This document shows positions 17,131 through 25,165 of a DNA stretch of 64,000 bases, piece after piece. Position 1 is the stretch's first letter. Every line of letters starts with the position of its first letter. Source of the stretch: Flavobacterium shii. GTDB taxonomy: Bacteria; Bacteroidota; Bacteroidia; Flavobacteriales; Flavobacteriaceae. The stretch is taken from positions 1 through 64,000 of the forward strand of contig NZ_JAOZEW010000023.1 in NCBI RefSeq assembly GCF_025847235.1, in the 5' to 3' direction. The translations under genes and the position numbers were made by a program. The notes under the pieces were generated by a model. It saw nothing but the letters and a program-made list of their open reading frames with translations, had not been told where the DNA came from and made no database searches.

Positions 17131-17895
17131 ATGTCTATAACAACAGAATCCGAATTAATCGGAATGAAAAAAGCTAGCGAAGCTGTTGCCTACACTTTGA
17201 AAGAAATGAGAAACTTTGCAAAACCAGGTATGACAACAAAGGAATTAGACGACTTTGGTGGGCAAATCCTTAATGACTTAGGAGCAAAATCAGCACCCTA
17301 TTTAACGTATGGTTTTCCTGGATGGACTTGCATAAGCGTAAATAATGAATTTTGTCACGGCATCCCATCCGACAAGAGAATACTTAATGAAGGTGATTTA
17401 ATTAATGTCGATGTTTCGGGAGAGCTAGATGGCTTTTGGTCAGATAACGGAGGGTCATTTGTTATTGGAACAGATGTAAACCAACACCAAAAACTTATTG
17501 AAGCTTCAAAACAAATTTTGCATAAAGCAATATATAATATAAAAGGCGGCGTTCGCATTTCCGACATTGGTTTTTTAATTGAAACCGAAGCCAAGAAAAG
17601 AGGTTACAGAGTCATTAAAAATCTAACCGGACATGGAATTGGAAGAAACCTTCACGAAGCACCACATGAAATAGCCAATTATAGGGACAGATCTAACCTT
17701 ACACGGTTTAAGAAAAATTCTGTAGTTGCCATTGAAACATTCATTTCAACGACTTCCACCTATGCCGAATCTTTGCAAGATGGCTGGACAATGGTTGGGA
17801 ATAAAGGCGGTTTCATGGCACAACACGAGCATACTATTGTGGTTACCGACAGTAAACCAATTGTATTGACAGAAATGAATGGAATTTGGAATTAA
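17131..17895 (+). CDS. map: Methionine aminopeptidase, type I
   Basis: 254 aa, the short type I form. It removes the initiator methionine from nascent proteins. All five metal ligands are visible: D in LINVDVSGE, D in FWSDNGGSF, H in TGHGIGRN, E in VAIETFIS and E in AQHEHTIVV. The substrate-site His in FCHGIP is also present. AIETF and NLHEAPHEI deviate from the common IEPM and FHEEP, which suggests a paralog distinct from the copy usually found in the ribosomal-protein operon. It is monocistronic with a strong terminator. Confidence 0.92.
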   Translation: MSITTESELIGMKKASEAVAYTLKEMRNFAKPGMTTKELDDFGGQILNDLGAKSAPYLTYGFPGWTCISVNNEFCHGIPSDKRILNEGDLINVDVSGELDGFWSDNGGSFVIGTDVNQHQKLIEASKQILHKAIYNIKGGVRISDIGFLIETEAKKRGYRVIKNLTGHGIGRNLHEAPHEIANYRDRSNLTRFKKNSVVAIETFISTTSTYAESLQDGWTMVGNKGGFMAQHEHTIVVTDSKPIVLTEMNGIWN

Positions 17896-17941
17896 GAATT
17901 ATTTGCGAATAAAGGGCTTTACTCTAATTCTAGTTATTTAA

Positions 17942-17980
17942 AAATCCCCCATTAAACATCAACTGTTTAATGGGGGATTT
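17942..17980. terminator. Strong bidirectional terminator
   Basis: A perfect 17-bp inverted repeat, AAATCCCCCATTAAACA / TGTTTAATGGGGGATTT, with a five-base loop, between the convergent map and the four-gene envelope operon. Confidence 0.9.
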
Positions 17981-18007
17981 AATGTTTTGCGAATATTTTA
18001 GGGATAA

Positions 18008-19279
18008 TTAATCCGTTTTTAAACTCGAATTTCCAAATCCATAATTTATTCCAAAGAGAGTAAAAAGAGTATTTACTTCTCCAAAATTTTTCCCATAAGT
18101 ACCTGTAAAATAAAGATTATCATTGATTTTGTATTCCATTAATCCTACACTTCTATCACTATTTAAGTTACTGTTATCATTTGAATATTCCCTTTTTAAA
18201 TATTCATATGATATAGAAAAGTCCTTTATAGTATATTGTATCCTTCCTCCATAATCAAAAGCATTAGTTTTACTAAAAACATCTGTCGTATTAACTTCTA
18301 AAACATTATCACTAATATAACGGATAGATCCTATGATTGAGAAATTTCCGTTTAGTAAATTATCATCAATTTTAAGATTGTTGATATTATAAGCTCCATT
18401 AAGCCAAAAACCACTTCTATTAAAGCGTTTATTATCAGATTGATTACCTGATAAAGCTTCAGAGTACGCAAAAGCTCCATCTAACTGAAAAACAGGAAGT
18501 TCTAAGAATTTTTTATAATAATTTTGAATTTCTTTATCAGTATCTAAAGCTTTTTCTAATTCATTTGGCTGGACTTTACTTATAGAAACAATTTCCATTC
18601 CAATAACTGTCTGGTTAGCAATCTCTTCGTTATAATCTTGTTGAATTTCTTTTCTTTCATCACTGCTCGCATTTTCCAAAATACCATATAACCGTTCAGT
18701 TTCAATAATGCTCTTCCTTAATTGATTATTTAATACATCCAGTTCTTCTTCATGACTTCTTAACATTCTTACTTTCTCTGAATATTTAGATAAAGCTATA
18801 TTAATATTGTCAGATTGTGTTTTGGTTCTAATGGTAATCAAATTAGTTCTAATTCCAAAAGCAATATAATTGGTATTTTTAAGTAAACTACCTGCTGTAG
18901 AATCACTAAAAGTTGAAACTAGAGAAACACTCATTTTTCTTAAGATGCCACTAAAAATAGCATTCTTAGAACTCTTGTCTTTTCGAATGTTAAGATATTT
19001 ATGAATACTGCTTGTAGAATCAGATTTAAAAGTCCAAAAAGGTGAAAATTCCATCGCAAAGTTTTTTGGAATAGCGCTACCATTACTAGTTAAACTCATT
19101 AGAGTTGCTGCAAAAGCTTTTGGATTTGTTGGCCGTTCTATAGATGAAGGTGCGATATCCAGAATTTGAAAACCTGGTGAATTTGGAGTTTTTAAATCCT
19201 TTAACTTAATTACTTCTTGCCCTTTTGCACTAAAAATAATGATTAAATTTATTAACATTACTTGAATTATTCTTTTCAT
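18008..19279 (-). CDS. Exported protein with coiled coil and predicted C-terminal outer-membrane barrel
   Basis: 423 aa with signal peptide MKRIIQVMLINLIIIFSAKGQ. An N-terminal part (about 25-165) has strand-like segments, among them IAFGIRTNLITIRT. A charged coiled coil spans about 170-235 (SKYSEKVRMLRSHEEELDVLNNQLRKSI). The C-terminal 170 residues alternate polar and hydrophobic positions with Tyr/Phe/Asn typical of an OM barrel (GFWLNGAYNI, NGNFSIIGSIRY, YGGRIQYTI). No family recognised. Last gene of a four-gene operon; its ATG overlaps the preceding stop by four bases. Confidence 0.7.
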   Translation of the reverse strand: MKRIIQVMLINLIIIFSAKGQEVIKLKDLKTPNSPGFQILDIAPSSIERPTNPKAFAATLMSLTSNGSAIPKNFAMEFSPFWTFKSDSTSSIHKYLNIRKDKSSKNAIFSGILRKMSVSLVSTFSDSTAGSLLKNTNYIAFGIRTNLITIRTKTQSDNINIALSKYSEKVRMLRSHEEELDVLNNQLRKSIIETERLYGILENASSDERKEIQQDYNEEIANQTVIGMEIVSISKVQPNELEKALDTDKEIQNYYKKFLELPVFQLDGAFAYSEALSGNQSDNKRFNRSGFWLNGAYNINNLKIDDNLLNGNFSIIGSIRYISDNVLEVNTTDVFSKTNAFDYGGRIQYTIKDFSISYEYLKREYSNDNSNLNSDRSVGLMEYKINDNLYFTGTYGKNFGEVNTLFTLFGINYGFGNSSLKTD

Positions 19280-19692
19280 GATTTAACTTGTTTTAGAAAA
19301 AAATATTTTTTGGTTTTAATAGTTCCGCCTAAATCACTTTTATATTTAATATCCTCTGGTACAAGTTCAAAGCTTTTATCTACTTTTCCTCCATTTAAGA
19401 AATATTTTATACTTAAGTTTTTAAAACAATCTTCCCAAAAACTTTCTTCGATAAGCTTTAAATCTATATCAGCTTCTATTAACAATAAGCCATTTGTCAA
19501 CTCTTTAGCAATTCCAAGAGAAGATTTACCTATATAGTGTTCGCCATTTTTTGATTCTCCTTTAAGGGATTTTTTATCATTTATATATAAATCTACATCA
19601 GCTGTAACCAATGCTCCATCAGCAGTAATTATATTTACTGATATATTTATCTCATTACTGTTATCTTCAATTTGATACTTTACTACATTCAT
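19276..19692 (-). CDS. Small beta-rich hypothetical protein
   Basis: 138 aa, no signal peptide, acidic, with several predicted strands (NEINISVNIITADGALVTADVDLYIND) and a lysine-rich end (KTKKYFFLKQVKS). The layout suggests an Ig-like or C2-like sandwich. No family recognised. It overlaps the exported barrel protein gene by four bases (ATGA), so the two are made together. It follows the CBS protein gene by 57 nt. Confidence 0.6.
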   Translation of the reverse strand: MNVVKYQIEDNSNEINISVNIITADGALVTADVDLYINDKKSLKGESKNGEHYIGKSSLGIAKELTNGLLLIEADIDLKLIEESFWEDCFKNLSIKYFLNGGKVDKSFELVPEDIKYKSDLGGTIKTKKYFFLKQVKS

Positions 19693-19749
19693 AGGTTTTT
19701 AAATTTAAATCCCACCTACTCTATCTCCCTCTTTTCGGCTTCCGAGGTT

Positions 19750-20424
19750 TTATAAATTTTGACTGTTCATATATCTGATAATTTGTGTATCTGTAAGCCA
19801 GCCAACAACCAGATTATTGCCATCAACAACAAACAAATCTTTGCAATTTTTCTCGTTAATTAATTTTCTAGCGTCCTCTACTTTTTGAGTCTCGTTTATT
19901 ACTTCAAACTGAACAACAATTGGGTTTGCATTAATAAAATCGGAAAGTGTATTTGCTGGTGTAATTTTAAGTAGCTCATCGCTAAATGTACTTTTGTGAA
20001 CAATACACTTTATCTTTCCTCCTTCTAAAATAGGTAGTCTAGTTTTGTTAATACTATCAAGAAAATCTCGTAATGCTTTTAAATCAAATGTTGTAATCAT
20101 AGGATTAGTTACATCAATAGACACCATTGTAAACTTATCTATCATTACTTGCTTGACTAATATATCATCTAAAATATCAGGAGATATTTTATTAATTATT
20201 TCATTATAACTTTTAGAAGCTGCTTCAAAGCTTTCTCTACCAAAATAAAAAGCAAGAAGAGTTCCAATCCAGGTACTAATTAAAGGAGCTAAAAGACTAA
20301 ATAATCTTTCAGGTTCATCACCACATACCATCCAATATATCACAATAGCAATTAAAAGAACAAATGATCCAATAAGCAAAATTTTTGCTATTAAATCTCT
20401 ATAAACTGTTTTTGGCTGACTCAT
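19750..20424 (-). CDS. Two-TM protein with C-terminal CBS domain pair
   Basis: 224 aa. Two transmembrane segments near the N terminus (ILLIGSFVLLIAIVIYWMV at about 15-33 and LLAPLISTWIGTLLAFYFG at about 44-62). A short helix follows (RESFEAASKSYNEII), then two CBS-like repeats (about 95-160 and 165-222). The second ends DLFVVDGNNLVVGWLTDTQIIRYM, a good CBS signature. CBS pairs bind adenine nucleotides, so this is a candidate nucleotide-sensing inner-membrane subunit. Second gene of the operon. The PLISTWIGTLLAFYFGRESFE phrase looks like a recurrent 2TM module in other bacteria, from memory only. Confidence 0.7.
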   Translation of the reverse strand: MSQPKTVYRDLIAKILLIGSFVLLIAIVIYWMVCGDEPERLFSLLAPLISTWIGTLLAFYFGRESFEAASKSYNEIINKISPDILDDILVKQVMIDKFTMVSIDVTNPMITTFDLKALRDFLDSINKTRLPILEGGKIKCIVHKSTFSDELLKITPANTLSDFINANPIVVQFEVINETQKVEDARKLINEKNCKDLFVVDGNNLVVGWLTDTQIIRYMNSQNL

Positions 20425-20470
20425 CCTGTCTTATTTTTCATTAACCTAAAATTTAATATCCTTTAATTAA

Positions 20471-21094
20471 TTATTTTTTATCCTCTCCGGTACTAACACC
20501 AGTTGTAATATCGGTAGTTATTTTAGTTGTTACTTCCGTCATTACTTCTTCATCGTTATTGACATCATTGTCGCTATCACGTAACATTTTTATAAAATAC
20601 AAACGAGTCCAGAGATAGCCAAAAAGAAAACCTAGACAAGCAAAATATATCAATATTAAAATAATAAGCGCCTGATTACTTACCTCTGTATTATCCTTTA
20701 TGAATTTAGCAATTCTTTTAAGCATACTAGGGATTTGATGAATTTGTGTAAGACCGAGTCCAAGTATAATCTTAGTTAACCAATCACTTACCTGTAGTAA
20801 ATTATCATTACCCATATAGCGTGATTTTGACTTTTCAGATTCATCTATAACCATAGTTCTTGGAATACCAAACAAAAAACCAATTAAGCTACTAAAAGTA
20901 AAAATACCTCCTGATACAAAAAATAAAGTGGTAATTACGGAAATAAACGTACCTCCTTCACACGAATATAAAATCATGACCCCAATCCCAAGAATAGCCA
21001 AAAAAAGGATAAATATTATACCTTTATTCCCTCTCTCGTCAACAAGACTATCTTCAGGAGATATTTCATTATTTTTTTTTAAAGCATTCAACAT
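20471..21094 (-). CDS. Multi-TM membrane protein of unknown function
   Basis: 207 aa, first gene of the operon. Two TM segments in the first half (IIFILFLAILGIGVMILYS and FISVITTLFFVSGGIFTFSSLIGFL). Then the GFLFGIPR motif, a cytoplasmic loop, the phrase NLLQVSDWLTKIILGLGL, and a further TM segment ending GFLFGYLWTRLYF. The tail is low-complexity threonine repeats (TEVTTKITTDITTGVST). The GFLFGIPR ... QVSDWLTKII ... YLWTRLY combination looks like a widespread uncharacterised family, but I cannot name it. Confidence 0.7.
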   Translation of the reverse strand: MLNALKKNNEISPEDSLVDERGNKGIIFILFLAILGIGVMILYSCEGGTFISVITTLFFVSGGIFTFSSLIGFLFGIPRTMVIDESEKSKSRYMGNDNLLQVSDWLTKIILGLGLTQIHQIPSMLKRIAKFIKDNTEVSNQALIILILIYFACLGFLFGYLWTRLYFIKMLRDSDNDVNNDEEVMTEVTTKITTDITTGVSTGEDKK

Positions 21095-21161
21095 GATTTC
21101 TATAATTTAGATTTATAGATTTATTTAGAAATAAAAAAACATTTTCTATAAATTAACATAC

Positions 21162-21169
21162 CAAATTTA
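21162..21169 (-). promoter_or_regulatory. -7 box of the four-gene envelope operon
   Basis: TAAATTTG on the minus strand, a perfect TAnnTTTG, about 70 nt before the first ATG. No convincing -33 TTTG at the usual distance. Confidence 0.45.
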
Positions 21170-21255
21170 AGCACCAAACAATTCTTAAAAAATACCCCTA
21201 AATGAGTATTTTTATTCCTCATTTTAAAGATTTAAATAATCTATCCCTAAACACA

Positions 21256-21292
21256 AAAACTCCTTTAATCATAAAATGATTAAAGGAGTTTT
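21256..21292 (-). terminator. Terminator of the TonB receptor gene
   Basis: A perfect 17-bp inverted repeat, AAAACTCCTTTAATCAT / ATGATTAAAGGAGTTTT, with a three-base loop, just after the receptor stop. Confidence 0.85.
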
Positions 21293-21313
21293 ATTCTTAA
21301 AAATTAGAGAACC

Positions 21314-23176
21314 TTAAAAATTCACAAATTTAACTCCCAAACTAAACCATCTGGAAGGAAGCGGCACTGCTCCAACTTCATAATAAGTGGTATTGAAAAT
21401 ATTTTGGGCATCAACATATACTGTTACTTTTTTAATGGACTGACTTACTCTAAAATCATTAACCCAGTATGATGGTCCAGTTACTCTTTGGCTGAAACGA
21501 GTAGCAAATAAAGCCGTAAAATTTTTATGCTGAAAATCTATCGTATTCGTTATTTGATGCTCCAATGATGAAACCAGATACTTAGAATAAACAACCGGAA
21601 TAATATCCTGAAATTTAAAATCTAAATAAGAATAAGCCAGATTGATGTTTAATCGAGAATCTCTGGAGAAATGAGTATTATAATTGGTACGCAAGTTGAA
21701 ACCATTTGTATTCAGGTTTCCGTAATTATTACTTTGCCAAGGCTCGGTAGTTACATTTCGTGTCCAATCTATAAAATTGCTGATTTTTCTATAAAAGTAA
21801 TTGGCATTAAAAGTAAAATCACGCTTGATATACTTAAACCCAACCTCACTCTGAAAAGCATTTTCGGTATCCAAATTAGGATTTCCAATATTTCCGGGAC
21901 GCTGGTTAAGGTATAGATCAGTAAACGAAGGTATACGCTGGCTTGTTCCAATATTTCCGATTATCTTAAAAGCATCTGTTATCGCATAACTGGCATCAAG
22001 TCCCGGGTAAACTTGCCATTTATAATCTGAATTGTAATTTACATAAGCCCCAAAATTCACATCGAGTTTCTCTATAAAAGTCGTTCTATATTGTAGATAA
22101 ATTCCATAATTATCACGATTATGATCGCCAATATTAGAAGAACTAATTTCTTCGCTTCTTGCTTCTGCCCCAAAACCCAGCTCTCCTCTTTCCATTTGGT
22201 AGGTTGTGTTAACTTCGGCAGCTAATGAGTTAGTGTAATGCTGACTTCTTCCCGCGTTTAGGTTCGAAATTCCATAATAACGGTAATCATCATAGTTATA
22301 TCTGTAGCTCAATCGTGGCATCAATTTCCATTTATCCGATAAGTTATGTTTGGATTGTACCGATGCAAATGTAGTTTGCACAACCTCACTTGAATTTTTA
22401 TCACCTGGTGCCGCATAAAATCCATTAGCTCCAAATCCGTTATTGATATAACCAAATGAGCTTAGAATCTCATTGTTATTATCTATTTGAAAATTACCCT
22501 GATAAAATATTTTGTTATTTTCAAAAGCAGTATTATATCGATATCCATTGCTTTTATCGTGAGAAGCAAAAAGCGAATGCTGTTGCTTCTCTTTGCTTAT
22601 AACTCCTCCAACCTGAATTCCGGTACCATAAAATGTATCTCCTGTACCTTGTGTATCCTTTTCAAAATTTGAACCGGCATAAGAATTTATTAAAAAACCC
22701 GATTGACTTGGCTTTTTGGTAATAATATTAATTGCTCCAGTTAAACTATTTACTCCGTAAGTAAGAGCTGCCGGACCACGGATTATTTCAATTCTTTCGA
22801 TTACCTCAACCGGAATAGGCAAATTAAGCATATTATGTGCCGTTTGAGAGTCTATTATTTTTGTTCCGTTTAAGAGAACAACTGTTTGTTCAAAGCTTCC
22901 TCCATCAACACTTACGTCGGCTTGACTCCCGAATGGACCTCTTTGTCTTAGGTCGACTCCATTAGCATATTGCAATATTTCCTGAATAGATCGTCCTGGT
23001 AATTTTTCGATTGTAGCCTTATCAATTACATATACATTTCTGTTCTTTTTAGAAATCGGAGTGCTAAAACGGTTTTCATGAATTATCACTTCATCAATAT
23101 TAATAGTGTCATTCTGCACCTGAGAATATAAATCAATGCTTATAAGTGCTAGTATAGCAAAATAAAATTTTGTCAT
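21314..23176 (-). CDS. TonB-dependent outer-membrane receptor
   Basis: 620 aa with signal peptide ending in DLYSQ. The plug domain has INIDEVIIHENRF, IEKLPGRSIQEILQYANGVD, VSVDGGSFEQTVVLLNG and ALTYGVNSLTGAINIITKKP. The barrel ends LGVKFVNF with a terminal Phe. The overall type resembles BtuB/FhuA-like receptors; the ligand is unknown. It is divergent from a MocR-type PLP-dependent regulator with only 44 nt between the frames, so the regulator may control it, perhaps in response to a vitamin or amino compound (inference). A TACTTTTG -7 box lies at 23194-23201. Confidence 0.85.
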   Translation of the reverse strand: MTKFYFAILALISIDLYSQVQNDTINIDEVIIHENRFSTPISKKNRNVYVIDKATIEKLPGRSIQEILQYANGVDLRQRGPFGSQADVSVDGGSFEQTVVLLNGTKIIDSQTAHNMLNLPIPVEVIERIEIIRGPAALTYGVNSLTGAINIITKKPSQSGFLINSYAGSNFEKDTQGTGDTFYGTGIQVGGVISKEKQQHSLFASHDKSNGYRYNTAFENNKIFYQGNFQIDNNNEILSSFGYINNGFGANGFYAAPGDKNSSEVVQTTFASVQSKHNLSDKWKLMPRLSYRYNYDDYRYYGISNLNAGRSQHYTNSLAAEVNTTYQMERGELGFGAEARSEEISSSNIGDHNRDNYGIYLQYRTTFIEKLDVNFGAYVNYNSDYKWQVYPGLDASYAITDAFKIIGNIGTSQRIPSFTDLYLNQRPGNIGNPNLDTENAFQSEVGFKYIKRDFTFNANYFYRKISNFIDWTRNVTTEPWQSNNYGNLNTNGFNLRTNYNTHFSRDSRLNINLAYSYLDFKFQDIIPVVYSKYLVSSLEHQITNTIDFQHKNFTALFATRFSQRVTGPSYWVNDFRVSQSIKKVTVYVDAQNIFNTTYYEVGAVPLPSRWFSLGVKFVNF

Positions 23177-23197
23177 TTGTTTTAATTTTTTTGCAAA

Positions 23198-23219
23198 AGT
23201 AGTATCTTGCCGTACTACT
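23198..23219. promoter_or_regulatory. Inverted repeat between the receptor and MocR genes, candidate MocR operator
   Basis: AGTAGTA and TACTACT flank eight bases. The repeat overlaps the receptor -7 box (CAAAAGTA on the plus strand, 23194-23201), where a bound regulator would block or modulate the receptor promoter. Confidence 0.45.
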
Positions 23220-23241
23220 AATGTATACCAGTTTTACAAAA

Positions 23242-24744
23242 ATGGATAGTCCGGTTCAAATTCCTTTCAAAAGTTTCATTCAGCTTAAGCCCGAAGAGAC
23301 AACTGCTATATACTTGCAAATAGTCTTTGAATTTATTAAAGCAATACAAATAGGATTATTGCCCGAAGGCACAAAACTTCCAGGAACACGCATATTATGT
23401 AAATTATTATCGGTTAACCGAAATACACTTATTAAAGCTTTTCAGGATCTTGAATTGCAAGGATGGATTGAAATTTTGCCAAATAAAGGAACTTTTATCT
23501 TATCTGAAAAAAAACAAAAAAACAAGCCTGAATTTACTTCGACTGAAGGTAAAAGTATTTCAAAAATAAGTGCTCCATTTACTTTTAAGCGTTCTACAAT
23601 TCTTGAAAATCCAAAAGAAGTCAGTATCCTGCCCTACCAATTTAATGATGGCTTACCCGATTTGCGATTAGTACAAACAGATGTTCTGGCAAGACTTTAT
23701 GTTTCCAAACTAAAAAGTCAAAAAAGTGCAAAAACCTGGGAACAAATTCAAACACAATCCCATTTGAATTTTAAAACCCAGTTTTCTAATTTTTTAAATC
23801 TTACCCGAGGAATACGCATTTCGACATCAAATTTACTCACAACCAGTAGCCATGAAATTAGTTTATATCTGGTTACCAAATTACTTATTACTCCTGGCAA
23901 TAAAGTTGTTGTTGCTTCGCCTGGGTATTATATGTCGAACATGACATTATCGGATAGTGGCGCCCAAATAATCACCATACCCGTTGACAAAGACGGAATC
24001 AACACCGGAGATCTAAGACAAATTTGCGAAACGCAAAATATCAAACTATTATACCTTACCTCCAATTATCATTATCCTACAACAATTTCACTTAGTGCAA
24101 AGAGACGAATGGAAGTCCTGGAATTGGCAAATAAATATGGGTTTGTGATTTTAGAAGATGATTACGATTTTGATTTCCATTATGATAATAACCCTGTATT
24201 ACCTTTAGCGGCCTTAGATTCTAATGAAAGAGTTGTTTATATTGGATCATTTGGAAGGTCATTACCAGCAGGTTTTGGTTACGGTTTTGTCGCTGCACCA
24301 TCAGAATTTATTACAGAACTGGAAAAACATCAAAACATTCTCGAACCCGAAATAGATGTTATCAAAGAGCAGGTATTAACCGAATGGATTATGGAAGGCG
24401 AAGTACATCGTCTCTCAAAAAAGAATAAAAAAATCTATAAAGAACGTAGAGACTATTTTGTATTACTGCTAAATGAAAAATTGAACGGGAAAATTAAATT
24501 TCAAATTCCTCTTCGGGGTTTCGCTATTTGGGTGGAATGGCTTGATAATTTTAATTTGATTAAGTTGCAAAAACAATGTATTTCAAATGGATTGTTCTTG
24601 CCAAAAACGATTTTATATCAAACAAAAAATGGCACAGCTACCCGCTTAGGATTTGGGCATTTGGAAAAAACCGAAATGGAAAATGCAGTAAACATTTTAA
24701 GTAAATCTCTTGAAGAGATTATGCAAAATCAGAACATAACTTAG
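23242..24744 (+). CDS. MocR/PdxR-type regulator (GntR HTH fused to aminotransferase domain)
   Basis: About 500 aa. N-terminal GntR winged helix (IYLQIVFEFIKAIQIGLLPEGTKLPGTRILCKLLSVNRNTLIKAFQDLE, quoted by its landmarks GTKLPGTR and VNRNTLIKAF). After a linker comes a fold-type I aminotransferase domain with YLTSNYHYPTT, LEDDYDFDFHY and the PLP-lysine region. The usual SxSK lysine position reads GSFGRSLPAG, so the Schiff-base lysine appears replaced by Arg. The frame is open from ATG 23221, but that start touches the candidate operator, so ATG 23242 (MDSPVQIPF) is preferred. Confidence 0.88.
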   Translation: MDSPVQIPFKSFIQLKPEETTAIYLQIVFEFIKAIQIGLLPEGTKLPGTRILCKLLSVNRNTLIKAFQDLELQGWIEILPNKGTFILSEKKQKNKPEFTSTEGKSISKISAPFTFKRSTILENPKEVSILPYQFNDGLPDLRLVQTDVLARLYVSKLKSQKSAKTWEQIQTQSHLNFKTQFSNFLNLTRGIRISTSNLLTTSSHEISLYLVTKLLITPGNKVVVASPGYYMSNMTLSDSGAQIITIPVDKDGINTGDLRQICETQNIKLLYLTSNYHYPTTISLSAKRRMEVLELANKYGFVILEDDYDFDFHYDNNPVLPLAALDSNERVVYIGSFGRSLPAGFGYGFVAAPSEFITELEKHQNILEPEIDVIKEQVLTEWIMEGEVHRLSKKNKKIYKERRDYFVLLLNEKLNGKIKFQIPLRGFAIWVEWLDNFNLIKLQKQCISNGLFLPKTILYQTKNGTATRLGFGHLEKTEMENAVNILSKSLEEIMQNQNIT

Positions 24745-24747
24745 AAT

Positions 24748-24790
24748 AAAAAAGAGCATTTCAATTCCGGGAACTGAAATACTCTTTTTC
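24748..24790 (+). terminator. Terminator of the MocR gene
   Basis: Inverted repeat AAAAAGAGCATTTCA / TGAAATACTCTTTTT with an inner TTCCCGGGAAC-like loop region, followed by T residues. Confidence 0.8.
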
Positions 24791-24821
24791 ATTGAATAAA
24801 GCTATTTGTGCGTTTACGATA

Positions 24822-25043
24822 CTAAACAGATAAAGGCTCCGCTTTAAATCCTTTGCTTTTGATGATAGCAACTATTTCGTCTTCTGTAGCACCTTCTGAT
24901 TGAACTGTAAGTATTTTATCAGCATTATTAGTGTCTACATTCCATTCGCCAATACCTTCGGCATTATCCAAATCAGATTTTACTTTCGCCACACATCCAC
25001 CACAATTAAGAGTCGTTTTGAATTGAAGATTTTTATTTTCCAT
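24822..25043 (-). CDS. HMA-domain metallochaperone (copper-chaperone type)
   Basis: 73 aa, a single heavy-metal-associated domain. The metal site is LNCGGCVAKV (CxxC, residues about 14-17), followed by the usual beta-alpha-beta fold to SKGFKAEPL. It would bind Cu(I) or a similar soft metal in the cytoplasm and pass it to an ATPase or sensor. Its promoter carries the 25-bp regulon element (site 1). Confidence 0.88.
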   Translation of the reverse strand: MENKNLQFKTTLNCGGCVAKVKSDLDNAEGIGEWNVDTNNADKILTVQSEGATEDEIVAIIKSKGFKAEPLSV

Positions 25044-25075
25044 TTTATTGATACTTTAATAATTATTTGATACTG

Positions 25076-25144
25076 CAAATTTCCGTCAATTATGCCTCAA
25101 TTCGTTTACAATATTCCTTATTTGATTTGTGATATTTACTGATT
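25076..25144 (-). promoter_or_regulatory. Metal regulon promoter, site 1 (HMA chaperone)
   Basis: The 25-bp element at 25120-25144 reads, on the plus strand, TTTGATTTGTGATATTTAC then TGATT. A gap of exactly 36 nt separates it from the -7 box GAAATTTG (minus strand, 25076-25083). No -33 element is evident, as expected for an activator-dependent promoter. Confidence 0.7.
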
Positions 25145-25165
25145 AAGAAATGTCTTTTATATCCT

